64,000 nucleotides of DNA, taken from assembly GCA_016234935.1 (NCBI GenBank), contig JACRNL010000006.1, positions 1 to 64,000 of the forward strand, in the 5' to 3' direction. A program made the position numbers and the translations under genes. The notes below the pieces were generated by a model. It was given only the letters and a program-made list of their open reading frames with translations, searched no databases and had not been told where the DNA came from. This DNA comes from Deltaproteobacteria bacterium (GTDB lineage: Bacteria > Desulfobacterota > GWC2-55-46). Below are positions 9,096 through 16,418 of the stretch, one piece after another. Numbering within the stretch: the stretch's first letter is position 1; each line of letters opens with the position of its first letter.

Positions 9096-10935
9096 GACCG
9101 TTGTCTTTGCCGCCGGTAAGGCGGCTCAGCCAGAAGATGAAGATTATCACCGCCATGAAGATCACCGTGCCGCTGGAGACGACCTTCGCGGCGTAGCCTA
9201 TCGCCGGAGTGAATGCGTCCGGCGAGCCGTCTTTCATTATTGAAAACACATGCCACCTGCCGCGTATGGCTGAGCGCACGTAGCCCATCAGCCCCATAAG
9301 CCATGTGAACGAAACGGCAAGCAGAAACAGCGCGTACTGGCTCCTGGCGGGCATCTTCCCCCACTCAAACGGCCCCGATGAGACCGAGTTTTTAAAGATG
9401 CGCGATTCGATAATCACCGAAACCGCAATTACCGAAATGGTCGTCGCCACCTGCGCGGCCGAGGAAGACACCTTGTAAACGGTGTTCGTAAAGTAGCCGT
9501 AATAAACGCCCAGAAAAACGATGTTCACGACGCCCGCGGCAAAGAGCGCGGCCTCGGCGGCATCGCCGGTTTTCGCCCATTTGACGACGGACGTCTTTCC
9601 GGCCCTGCGGTAAAGGAGAAAGCTCAGATAGGTGAATATCAGCATGATGTTCACCGCCGTATTTTTCGCGGGCATAAGGCCGAGCGGGCCGAGGAGGGGG
9701 TGGTAGGGCCCGCCGAGGGCCTTCATCTCCGATGGTCTCAGTATCAGCGTGTGCGGGGTGAACCAGACGAGAAAGCAGGCGAAAAGGACGAAGGCTATGT
9801 ACTTAACGTATTTCAGATACCTCTGGCCGCCGGGGCTTCGAAGCATCCCGCACCAGAGGTAGTAGTTCGCCGAAAGGAAGAGAGCGCCGATAATGACCGC
9901 CTGTATGATAAAGAGCCACCCGAACGACCCTCCCATGAGGGTTATCCCCATCTGCTGGCTGTAGCCGTATATTTCCGCGGTGAGCCAGTATCCTGCGAAC
10001 GGCAGAGGCAGAAGAGCGGCGATGGATATGAAGCTCGCCGTGTATCCCATCCAGTCGTAGCGCGCCCGTTCCTTTTTCGTGCGCGCGCTTAGAAAGCTGT
10101 ATGCCGCATAGGCCCCGACAATGGACGCGCCGTAGGAGACGTTCGCGATAAACCTATGGACGTTCATCGGCATCCAGAGACGGTTTTGCACCGCGTGCCA
10201 GACGTTGCCGTCAAAGACGCCCGCCGGGTCCACGCCCGACGGAGACATCATGAAGGTCGCCCACGCGTTGGCGATGAACATCAGCGCCGTGCCGGACAGG
10301 TTCAAAAGAAGGCCGACGCCGAGGTGCAGCAACTTAAGATCGCCTGACTTCATCGCGTGCCAGCCGTAGTAGTAAATATACAGACACGCGCTCTCAACTA
10401 AAAAGAGTCCCGCGTATATAAGCATGGAGCCGCCGAAGATTGCGGTCAGGTAGCTTAAAAGGCCGGGATAAAAGACGATAAGGCTGAAAAGGAACAGACC
10501 GCCGGTAACGGCGGTTATGGAATAGGCCGTAAGGCTGACGCGTATGAATTCGTAGGCCATCCGGTCGTAGCGCCCGTCCTTTCTGACGATGCCCGCAAAC
10601 TCTATGATAAAGACGAATATAGGAACCGCCAGCACAAATGCCGCAAACCACAGGTGCATCTGCGCCGCCAGCCATACGGCAAGTCTTGGGTTAACGCCGT
10701 TCATCTGCGGGTAATCCCCTGCCTTCAGCCTCTTTGCGGAGGGAAAGGCAAAGGCAGGCTTCACGCCGCCCTCGGCCGACGCCTGCGCGTCTACGGAGTA
10801 ATCAAAGACAGGCCCGGCCCCTTGAAGGGGTTCGGCCCCTTGAAGGGGTTCGCCCCCTGCATGGGACGGCAAAAGAGGCAGGAACAAAAAGACAAAGAGT
10901 AAAACGAAAGATAAAAAGGCGGAGCTTTTCTTCAT
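9088..10935 (-). CDS. Cytochrome bd-like quinol oxidase subunit I (divergent)
   Basis: A 615-residue polytopic membrane protein distantly like CydA. It has an apparent signal peptide ending near SHAGG, then about a dozen hydrophobic helices. A histidine opens the first core helix (AAQMHLWFAAFVLAVPIF), and a second lies in NRLWMPMNVHRFIANV; both are placed like the heme ligands of CydA. It is longer than CydA (usually about 450-520). Reduced or altered bd-like proteins of this kind, grouped with c-type cytochromes, are known from Nitrospira genomes; whether it reduces oxygen is not shown. No cydB lies nearby. A family A palindrome is translated as EPLQGAEPLQGAG just after the signal peptide. 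The start is directly after the stop of a 41-residue upstream gene. Confidence 0.8.
   Translation of the reverse strand: MKKSSAFLSFVLLFVFLFLPLLPSHAGGEPLQGAEPLQGAGPVFDYSVDAQASAEGGVKPAFAFPSAKRLKAGDYPQMNGVNPRLAVWLAAQMHLWFAAFVLAVPIFVFIIEFAGIVRKDGRYDRMAYEFIRVSLTAYSITAVTGGLFLFSLIVFYPGLLSYLTAIFGGSMLIYAGLFLVESACLYIYYYGWHAMKSGDLKLLHLGVGLLLNLSGTALMFIANAWATFMMSPSGVDPAGVFDGNVWHAVQNRLWMPMNVHRFIANVSYGASIVGAYAAYSFLSARTKKERARYDWMGYTASFISIAALLPLPFAGYWLTAEIYGYSQQMGITLMGGSFGWLFIIQAVIIGALFLSANYYLWCGMLRSPGGQRYLKYVKYIAFVLFACFLVWFTPHTLILRPSEMKALGGPYHPLLGPLGLMPAKNTAVNIMLIFTYLSFLLYRRAGKTSVVKWAKTGDAAEAALFAAGVVNIVFLGVYYGYFTNTVYKVSSSAAQVATTISVIAVSVIIESRIFKNSVSSGPFEWGKMPARSQYALFLLAVSFTWLMGLMGYVRSAIRGRWHVFSIMKDGSPDAFTPAIGYAAKVVSSGTVIFMAVIIFIFWLSRLTGGKDNGHE
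10818..10860. repeat. Family A palindrome, in frame in the bd-like oxidase gene
   Basis: Two head-to-tail copies of CCCCTTGAAGGGGTTCG followed by CCCCCTGC. On the minus strand they are read without a frame change as GEPLQGAEPLQGAG, at residues about 28-41, right after the predicted signal-peptide cleavage site. This is the tandem form of the element seen elsewhere in the window. Confidence 0.85.
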
Positions 10936-11061
10936 TTAACCTCTGAAGATAAACGAAAGTCCCAGCGCGTTCAGGATAAGGACGTCCATTATCAGGAACA
11001 GGGCCAGAAAAACGGCAACGGCCGCGATAAATGAGACGGCAAACCTCACAGGCAACTCCAT
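10936..11061 (-). CDS. 41-residue single-helix membrane protein coupled to the bd-like oxidase
   Basis: A short frame coding a peptide with the basic start MELPVRFA, one hydrophobic helix (VSFIAAVAVFLALFLIMDVL) and the end FIFRG. Its TAA stop is followed immediately by the ATG of the oxidase gene, so translation would be coupled. Tiny single-helix subunits are known for bd oxidases (CydX, CydS) and for cbb3 (CcoQ), which makes a subunit role plausible. No sequence identity to those is claimed. There is no strong Shine-Dalgarno sequence upstream, which lowers confidence. Confidence 0.55.
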   Translation of the reverse strand: MELPVRFAVSFIAAVAVFLALFLIMDVLILNALGLSFIFRG

Positions 11062-11085
11062 CTGATTAATTTAAACATGATGCAA

Positions 11086-11114
11086 TTGACAAACCGGGGC
11101 ATATGGCATATTCT
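11086..11114 (+). promoter_or_regulatory. Sigma-70-type promoter for the hydrogenase-maturation operon
   Basis: A perfect TTGACA at 11086-11091, a 17-base spacer and TATTCT at 11109-11114. Transcription would begin near 11121, reading into the 36-residue frame at 11122 and then the maturation protease gene. It is divergent from the respiratory operon. Confidence 0.6.
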
Positions 11115-11121
11115 TTTTGAC

Positions 11122-11232
11122 ATGATAAGTATCGGAAAATTCAAGGCCGGAACCGTAGATATATTAATATTTTCAGGCGCGTTTGTAAACCTTGCAGTGA
11201 TAGCCCTGATACTCGTAAAATACCTCTTCTGA
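11122..11232 (+). CDS. 36-residue membrane peptide, possibly leaderless
   Basis: The frame begins ATG ATA AGT and encodes MISIGKFKAGTVDILIF, then a hydrophobic stretch ending LVKYLF. The ATG lies at or one base past the transcription start predicted from the promoter at 11086-11114, so the mRNA may be leaderless; there is no Shine-Dalgarno sequence. It ends 15 bases before the TTG start of the protease gene. The function is unknown and the frame could be chance, but its hydrophobic pattern and position argue for a real small gene. Confidence 0.4.
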   Translation: MISIGKFKAGTVDILIFSGAFVNLAVIALILVKYLF

Positions 11233-11247
11233 AGGCAGCTTCCCTCC

Positions 11248-11793
11248 TTGAAAACCGTGACCCTTGGAAAAAGGATAGCAGGAAAAAAGGTCCTCGTGCT
11301 CGGCATAGGCAACATCCTCATGACGGACGAGGGGCTTGGCGTGAGGGCGCTTGAGGCCGTCAGGGACGGCTATTGCCTGCCGCCGGGCGTCCGGTGCGTT
11401 GACGGCGGCACGATGGGGCTTGCCCTGCTTGAGTACATAAAAGAGTTTCCATCCGTCATAATCATAGACGCGCTGAAGTCCGGCTCCAGACCCGGAACTA
11501 TTTTAAGAATATGCGGCAAAGACATTCCCGCCTTTGCCGGTCTCCGTTCATCGGCGCACGGCCTCGGCGTAAAGGAGCTGATAACCCTTGCTGAATTCGA
11601 AGGGGTTGAACCCCCTGAGGGGGCTCAGCCCCTTCAAGGGGCATGCCCGAACGTTACCGTCACCGGCATGGAGCCAAAGGACGTCTCACCAGGGCTTGTG
11701 CTGACGCCGCTTATAAAAAAACGGCTTCCTTCGCTGATTAAGACGATTATAAAGGAGCTTCGAAGGCTCGGCGTTATTCTGGAGGAAAAATAA
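11248..11793 (+). CDS. Hydrogenase maturation protease (HyaD/HybD/HoxW family)
   Basis: A 181-residue endopeptidase expected to trim the C-terminus of a NiFe hydrogenase large subunit after nickel insertion. The family start motif is GIGNILMTDEGLG (19-31). The metal-sensing residues known from HybD correspond to Glu28, Asp74 and His104. A family A palindrome is translated as GVEPPEGAQPLQGAC (119-133), inserted just before the conserved VTVTGMEP strand. The start codon is TTG at 11248, or GTG three codons later; no ATG is available. HypA follows four bases after the stop. No hydrogenase structural gene is in the window. Confidence 0.9.
   Translation: MKTVTLGKRIAGKKVLVLGIGNILMTDEGLGVRALEAVRDGYCLPPGVRCVDGGTMGLALLEYIKEFPSVIIIDALKSGSRPGTILRICGKDIPAFAGLRSSAHGLGVKELITLAEFEGVEPPEGAQPLQGACPNVTVTGMEPKDVSPGLVLTPLIKKRLPSLIKTIIKELRRLGVILEEK
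11601..11641. repeat. Family A palindrome, in frame in the hydrogenase protease gene
   Basis: Two linked palindromes, GGGGTTGAACCCC and CTGAGGGGGCTCAG, followed by CCCCTTCAAGGGG. It is read as EGVEPPEGAQPLQGA and is the most complete copy in the window. The insertion falls between conserved segments of the protease. Confidence 0.85.
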
Positions 11794-11797
11794 GTCC

Positions 11798-12142
11798 GTG
11801 CATGAGATGACGATGATGAAAGGCATAATCATGGCTGTAAGGGAAGTGATGAGAAAAGACAGGCTCAAGACCCTTACGAGCCTCAAAATAAAGGTCGGCG
11901 AACTTGGCGCCGAGGAGACAAGGGCGCTTGAGTTCGCATTCGAGGTCTGCCTTAAAGAGGCGCGGATGAAACCGGCGCGCCTGGACATCATTAAGGCGCC
12001 GATTACGGCAATATGCTCCGGCTGCGGGAAGAAGCTGCGCGTATCCGGATTTCATCATGAGTGCCCCTCATGCGGGTCAAACGGCATCAAGGATCTTTCA
12101 AGCGCCGAGATGGAGATAATCTCGATGGAGGCGGAGCCGTGA
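11798..12142 (+). CDS. hypA: Hydrogenase nickel incorporation protein HypA
   Basis: Nickel metallochaperone that works with HypB to load NiFe hydrogenase. It is 114 residues long, usual for HypA. The invariant nickel-binding start Met-His-Glu is reached only with the GTG at 11798, after a GGAGG ten bases upstream. The zinc site is C73, C76, C89 and C92 in CSGCGKKLRVSGFHHECPSC. It lies four bases behind the maturation protease gene, so the two are one operon. The absence of HypB-F and of the hydrogenase nearby means those genes must be elsewhere. Confidence 0.95.
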   Translation: MHEMTMMKGIIMAVREVMRKDRLKTLTSLKIKVGELGAEETRALEFAFEVCLKEARMKPARLDIIKAPITAICSGCGKKLRVSGFHHECPSCGSNGIKDLSSAEMEIISMEAEP

Positions 12143-12151
12143 AACATAAGT

Positions 12152-12236
12152 AACGGTTATCAGTTATCCGTTATCCGTAAAAACAATCCTTAACCGAAAC
12201 CGATAACTGATAACCGGCAACCGATAACCAGTTTTT
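12152..12236. other. Inverted repeat of GTTATC/GATAAC units between convergent genes
   Basis: The left half carries GGTTATCAGTTATCCGTTATC and the right half the complementary CCGATAACTGATAACC. A long imperfect hairpin could form, with an A/T-rich loop and TTTTT after the right arm. It separates hypA (plus) from the permease gene (minus), so a bidirectional terminator is likely. The repeated 5-base unit is unusual. Confidence 0.5.
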
Positions 12237-12248
12237 CAACAACCAGAC

Positions 12249-14225
12249 TCAGAAGTCAACTCGTATCGGCAATATCACGGTCGTAATGCCGTTCCACTGG
12301 AGCCTTCTCTGGATGGCGAAGGCCGTTTCGTTGTGGAGAAATCTGTGATAGAACTTCTCAAGACGGAAGGTAAGCTGGCCTGTAAAGACCGTTGACGTGC
12401 GAAACTCGTTTTTGACCTTCTTGCAGAGATCTACGGCCTCCTGAACCACGTCGGTGCCGGTGGACTGGCGGTATTCCGCGGGAATGCCCATCTTCCTTGC
12501 AAACTCGACGTATTTTTCAAGCGACGCCTTGGTGGAGGCCTCAAGGTTATTCACCTCTTCCAGCCCTTTAAACGTGCCTGAATCGATGACCGAAACAGAC
12601 ACGAATATGACGTTTTTATATACGTTCGGGAAGTTCTGCACAACGGCTAAAAAGGTGTGGACGCCGAAGCCGTTGAAGTTGTTCACGAGCTGTATGGCGG
12701 TGGTGGACTTTGGATTCAGCGGATCGATGTTCATCTTGCCGCTCACGGGGATGCTCTTTAAAAAGGCGTCGAACTTGCGCATCTCGACGGTCAGCTTGTC
12801 GTAGTGGTTTTTTATGAGATAGCACAGGCCGATTACAACGGAAGTTATCAGGAGCGTTACCCAGCCGCCCTCCGTGAACTTCTCGTAAAGCGTGACCACG
12901 AGGATGGTCATGCAAAGCGCCAGACCTATTAGATGGACGCTGATGTGCTGCTTCCATTGTTTGTCCTTGCCGCGGTTCTTCATGAAAAAGCGCGCCATGC
13001 CGTAATTTGAAAGGGAAAATGTCACGAACACGTTGATGGAATACATGATAACCAGTATCGAGACCGAGCCGTGCGTGTAGAACAGGAGCAGGAGCGCCGA
13101 GACGCCCATCACCAGCACGCCGTTATGCATGGTCAGGCGCTCCGAAAGCGCGGAAAAGCGGTGCGGTACCCATGAGTCAACGGCCATGTTGGACATGACC
13201 CTTGGGCCGTCTATGAAACCGGCCTGCGCCGCAACGAGAAGGAGCGCACCTTCCGCGAATATCGTAATGAAGGACAGCGGCCCGCCCATCATCCATGAGC
13301 CGAAGGTGGCGTCGGCAAGCGTGGCGTTAAGGGTCTTCCCGGCAACAGGCGACACCCTTAAAAGCAGGTAGGACAAGAAAAGACCGGCGGCGGTAAAGGC
13401 CAGTGACGTCGACATATAGAGCATCGTGCGCTTTCCGGTCTGAACGCGCGGCTCCCGCATTATCTGAAGGCCGTTGGATACGGCCTCTATCCCGGTATAC
13501 GTGCCGCCGCCCAATGAATACGCCCTGAGAGCAAGGAGCAATATGCCGAAGACGCCGATAGTGGCTGCGTCGCGGTTTAATCCCGTGTATATCTCGGCCG
13601 GCAGGGGCGCGATGCGGTCAAGGTTGCCGAATATGCCGCTGAGTATTAAAACAAGATGTGTCGCTATAAATACGGCGAAAATGGGGGCCATGACAATGAT
13701 GGACTCCTTCACCCCTCTGATGTTTAAAATTATAAGAAAGATTATAAGGATGGCCCCGACCATGACCTTATACTTGTGAAACTCAATCGGCAGGAAGCTG
13801 AAAGTTGCATCAACGCACGCCGCTATCGAGATGGTGATGGTAAGAACGTAATCCACGAGCAGGGCGCAGCCCGACACCACCCCGGCCTTCTCGCCTATCA
13901 TGTGCGTGGCGACTATATAACCGCCGCCGCCGTGCGGGAAGTGTTCTATTATGCGCGAATATGCGTATGAGATTATAAATACCGTAAGGGCCGTGGCAAT
14001 GGCGAGAAAAACGGCAAGGTAGGCGTGCTCGCCAAGGGCGCGGAATGCCTCTTCAGGGCCGTAGGCGGAGGACGAAAGGCCGTCCGCGCCAAGGCCTATC
14101 CACGCAAGCAAGGGGAACAGGGCCATCCTGTGGAAGATGGACGGGTCGTGTATATCCTTGGCTTTGCCGAAAAGCCTGCGGTAGAGTTTATCGAAAAAGC
14201 CTGGTTGAACCTCAGGAGGATTCAT
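12249..14225 (-). CDS. APC-superfamily permease, KimA/YdaO-like (possible potassium importer)
   Basis: A 658-residue membrane transporter with about twelve helices in the first 480 residues and a soluble C-terminal domain of about 170 residues. The first core helix has the subgroup signature GLGADGLSSSAYGPEEAF. The glycine-rich HFPHGGGGYIVA and GGGTYTGIEAVSNG motifs are also typical. KimA of Bacillus subtilis is a proton-coupled potassium importer with this architecture. An amino-acid substrate remains possible, as many homologues are annotated so. It stands alone, facing hypA across a large inverted repeat. The ATG at 14225 lacks a clear Shine-Dalgarno sequence. Confidence 0.85.
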   Translation of the reverse strand: MNPPEVQPGFFDKLYRRLFGKAKDIHDPSIFHRMALFPLLAWIGLGADGLSSSAYGPEEAFRALGEHAYLAVFLAIATALTVFIISYAYSRIIEHFPHGGGGYIVATHMIGEKAGVVSGCALLVDYVLTITISIAACVDATFSFLPIEFHKYKVMVGAILIIFLIILNIRGVKESIIVMAPIFAVFIATHLVLILSGIFGNLDRIAPLPAEIYTGLNRDAATIGVFGILLLALRAYSLGGGTYTGIEAVSNGLQIMREPRVQTGKRTMLYMSTSLAFTAAGLFLSYLLLRVSPVAGKTLNATLADATFGSWMMGGPLSFITIFAEGALLLVAAQAGFIDGPRVMSNMAVDSWVPHRFSALSERLTMHNGVLVMGVSALLLLFYTHGSVSILVIMYSINVFVTFSLSNYGMARFFMKNRGKDKQWKQHISVHLIGLALCMTILVVTLYEKFTEGGWVTLLITSVVIGLCYLIKNHYDKLTVEMRKFDAFLKSIPVSGKMNIDPLNPKSTTAIQLVNNFNGFGVHTFLAVVQNFPNVYKNVIFVSVSVIDSGTFKGLEEVNNLEASTKASLEKYVEFARKMGIPAEYRQSTGTDVVQEAVDLCKKVKNEFRTSTVFTGQLTFRLEKFYHRFLHNETAFAIQRRLQWNGITTVILPIRVDF

Positions 14226-14539
14226 GTTTATTTGCTTAAGAACAACCTCGCAACCGTATTTTTAAAAATCCCTTACATTAATCATAAAACATAGCACAAA
14301 GCCGTGAATGAGAAAAGTATTTTTATAGCCAGTCCATAGCTTAACGTCGGCAAGCGGCTGGCCGTTAGAAATGCAGCTTAAAAAATGCAATTTTGATGCC
14401 GCCCGTCAGAAGCAGGAATACGCGCCAAAACCTGCGTCTTTTGCCGGTTTTTGCATGTAGCAACCGGCGTGATGCCTAATTATCAGGCATCACATGCTTG
14501 TAAATTAAGCTGCCGTGAAGATAATGGCGCGCTTTTTCA
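14226..14539. other. Gap of 314 bases with one hairpin, no gene seen
   Basis: Lies upstream of the permease gene and downstream of nth, both on the minus strand. The only clear structure is a perfect inverted repeat at 14469-14493 (arms GTGATGCCT / AGGCATCAC, 7-base loop). It has no T run, so it may be an operator or RNA hairpin. The permease promoter should lie here, but I cannot place it with confidence. Confidence 0.4.
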
Positions 14540-15220
14540 TCATTGCTTTTTTTCTTTAAGCATGTCCTCGAATGTCTCTATCGGGGAGCGTATCTTTTTA
14601 TAATAATCGCAATACGCATTGACGGGGCACTCATCGCAGGCCGGGTTTCTCGCGGTGCAGGTCTTTCTTCCGTGCTGGATGAAAAGGCGGGTCGTCTTTG
14701 TCCATCGCCTTTGCGGTATTATAGCGCAGAGGTCTCCTTCTATCTCATCCGGATCTTCGGCAGCGGTGAGGCCGAGCCTCTGGGCGACTCTTTTTACGTG
14801 CGTGTCAACCGCAAGCGCCTGTTTGCCGAAGGCGTTGCCGAGGATTATATTCGCCGTCTTTCTGCCGACGCCCGCAAGGGAGGTAAGCCCTTCAAGCCTG
14901 TCAGGGACCTTGCCGTGAAACTCGTCCATTATCCGCGCTGAGCAGGCCTTTATGCTTTTGGCCTTGTTCCTGAAGAAGTTTACCCGGCTTATGGCGGCCT
15001 CTATCTCAGGCAAACCGGCCGCGGCAAAATCGCGCGGCGTCTTATATTTCTTAAACAGGGTTTCGGTGACTTTGTTTACGAGCTTGTCGGTGGCCTGAGC
15101 GGAAAGCATCGTGGCGATGAGGAGTTCAAAGGGGTTTTTGTGGACAAGGGCGATTTGGACGTTAGGGAACTCTTTTTCAAGTATGTCAAGGCATCTTGCG
15201 GCCTTTTCAGATATGTCCAT
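14540..15220 (-). CDS. nth: Endonuclease III (DNA glycosylase/AP lyase)
   Basis: Base-excision repair enzyme that removes oxidised pyrimidines and cuts at abasic sites. It has 226 residues. The helix-hairpin-helix LTSLAGVGRKTANIILG contains catalytic Lys121, and Asp139 lies in LAVDTHVKR. The 4Fe-4S cluster ligands are C188, C195, C198 and C204, in the expected C-x6-C-x2-C-x5-C spacing. It starts 30 bases after the stop of the polyprenyl synthase gene, so the two are probably co-transcribed. Nothing unusual is seen. Confidence 0.96.
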   Translation of the reverse strand: MDISEKAARCLDILEKEFPNVQIALVHKNPFELLIATMLSAQATDKLVNKVTETLFKKYKTPRDFAAAGLPEIEAAISRVNFFRNKAKSIKACSARIMDEFHGKVPDRLEGLTSLAGVGRKTANIILGNAFGKQALAVDTHVKRVAQRLGLTAAEDPDEIEGDLCAIIPQRRWTKTTRLFIQHGRKTCTARNPACDECPVNAYCDYYKKIRSPIETFEDMLKEKKQ

Positions 15221-15250
15221 TTAAGATACCGCGCGCAACAACTGCAATGG

Positions 15251-16240
15251 TCAATACGTCCTGTCTATGACAAAATCGGCCACGGCGATGAGGGCCATGT
15301 TTTCAAGGTTCGGCTCGAATATGCCGAGGTTTTTCTTAGCCCCCTCCACGTACGCGCGCGCCTTCTCAAGCGTGTAGTCTATGCCGCCGTGGCGGTTTAT
15401 GACGGTAATCACGTCGTTAAGACGCTGGCCGGTAATCTCATCGGCGCCGATGGCGGCCTTTATGATATCCTTCTCTGCGGCGGAGCTCTTTTTGTAGGCA
15501 TAAATAAGCGGAAGCGTGACCTTGCCTTCCCGCAGGTCGTTGCCTACGGATTTTCCGAGGTCTTCATCCGTCGAGGTGTAGTCCAGGCTGTCGTCCATGA
15601 GCTGATAGGCTATGCCAAGCCCCATGCCGTAGCTTGCGAGGGCGACCTCTCTTTCAAGGTTGACCTCTCCGAGGATAGCCGCAAACTGCGCCGAGGCTGA
15701 AAAGAGCACGGCGGTCTTGCTCGTTATGACGTCAAGGTACTCTTTTTCGGTGATGTTTATATCGCCGTGCTTTAAAAGCTGCATGACCTCGCCCTCGGCC
15801 ATGCGCGCGGCGGCCTGAGAAAGCACCTTCAGTATCCGCTCGTTGCCGTGCGTTACGGCCAGGGAGAAGGCCTTTGACAGCATATAATCCCCCACGAGGA
15901 TGCTTGCCCCGTCGCCCCAGATGGTGTTGGCCGACGCCGCGCCCCTTCTGAGGCTGGAGTTGTCGACCACGTCGTCATGCAGGAGCGTTGCCGTGTGTAT
16001 GAACTCGATCACGCCGGCAATCTGGGTGTGCCTTTCGCCTTTATACCCGCACAGGCGCGAAGCCAGGAGCATGACAAGCGGACGAAACCTTTTCCCGCCG
16101 CTTGTGAGGATGTATTCCCCGACCTTGCCTACGAGCCACACATCGGAGTTGAGGTTCTTTTTGAACCCGTCATCCATCATTTTTATGTCGTCTTTTATAA
16201 GATCAAAAACTTCCTGAATATGCATGACCTTTCCGTTCAA
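15251..16240 (-). CDS. Trans-polyprenyl diphosphate synthase (IspB type)
   Basis: Condenses isopentenyl diphosphate onto an allylic primer to make the side chain of the respiratory quinone. The two aspartate-rich motifs are LLHDDVVDN (from Asp89) and YQLMDDSLDY (near 217-221), with GGKRFRP at 49-55. The length of about 325 residues is normal. The start could be the TTG at 16240 or the ATG at 16225 five codons later; each has an AAAGG-like sequence upstream. Chain length cannot be read with confidence. It is the first gene of a likely pair with nth. Confidence 0.93.
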   Translation of the reverse strand: MNGKVMHIQEVFDLIKDDIKMMDDGFKKNLNSDVWLVGKVGEYILTSGGKRFRPLVMLLASRLCGYKGERHTQIAGVIEFIHTATLLHDDVVDNSSLRRGAASANTIWGDGASILVGDYMLSKAFSLAVTHGNERILKVLSQAAARMAEGEVMQLLKHGDINITEKEYLDVITSKTAVLFSASAQFAAILGEVNLEREVALASYGMGLGIAYQLMDDSLDYTSTDEDLGKSVGNDLREGKVTLPLIYAYKKSSAAEKDIIKAAIGADEITGQRLNDVITVINRHGGIDYTLEKARAYVEGAKKNLGIFEPNLENMALIAVADFVIDRTY

Positions 16241-16418
16241 AACTGCGCCTTTATTGCCGAGAATATCTCAAAAAAATATGCCATGATGTTACCCCATATG
16301 CGCCGTTGTGTCAAAACATTTTAAAGGTATTTCCAGCTGTTTTCCGTCTGCCCGGCAAGTTGCATTGAATATAAGGGCGCCTTCGCATATTTCACCCATG
16401 GAAAACGTGAAGCGGCCC

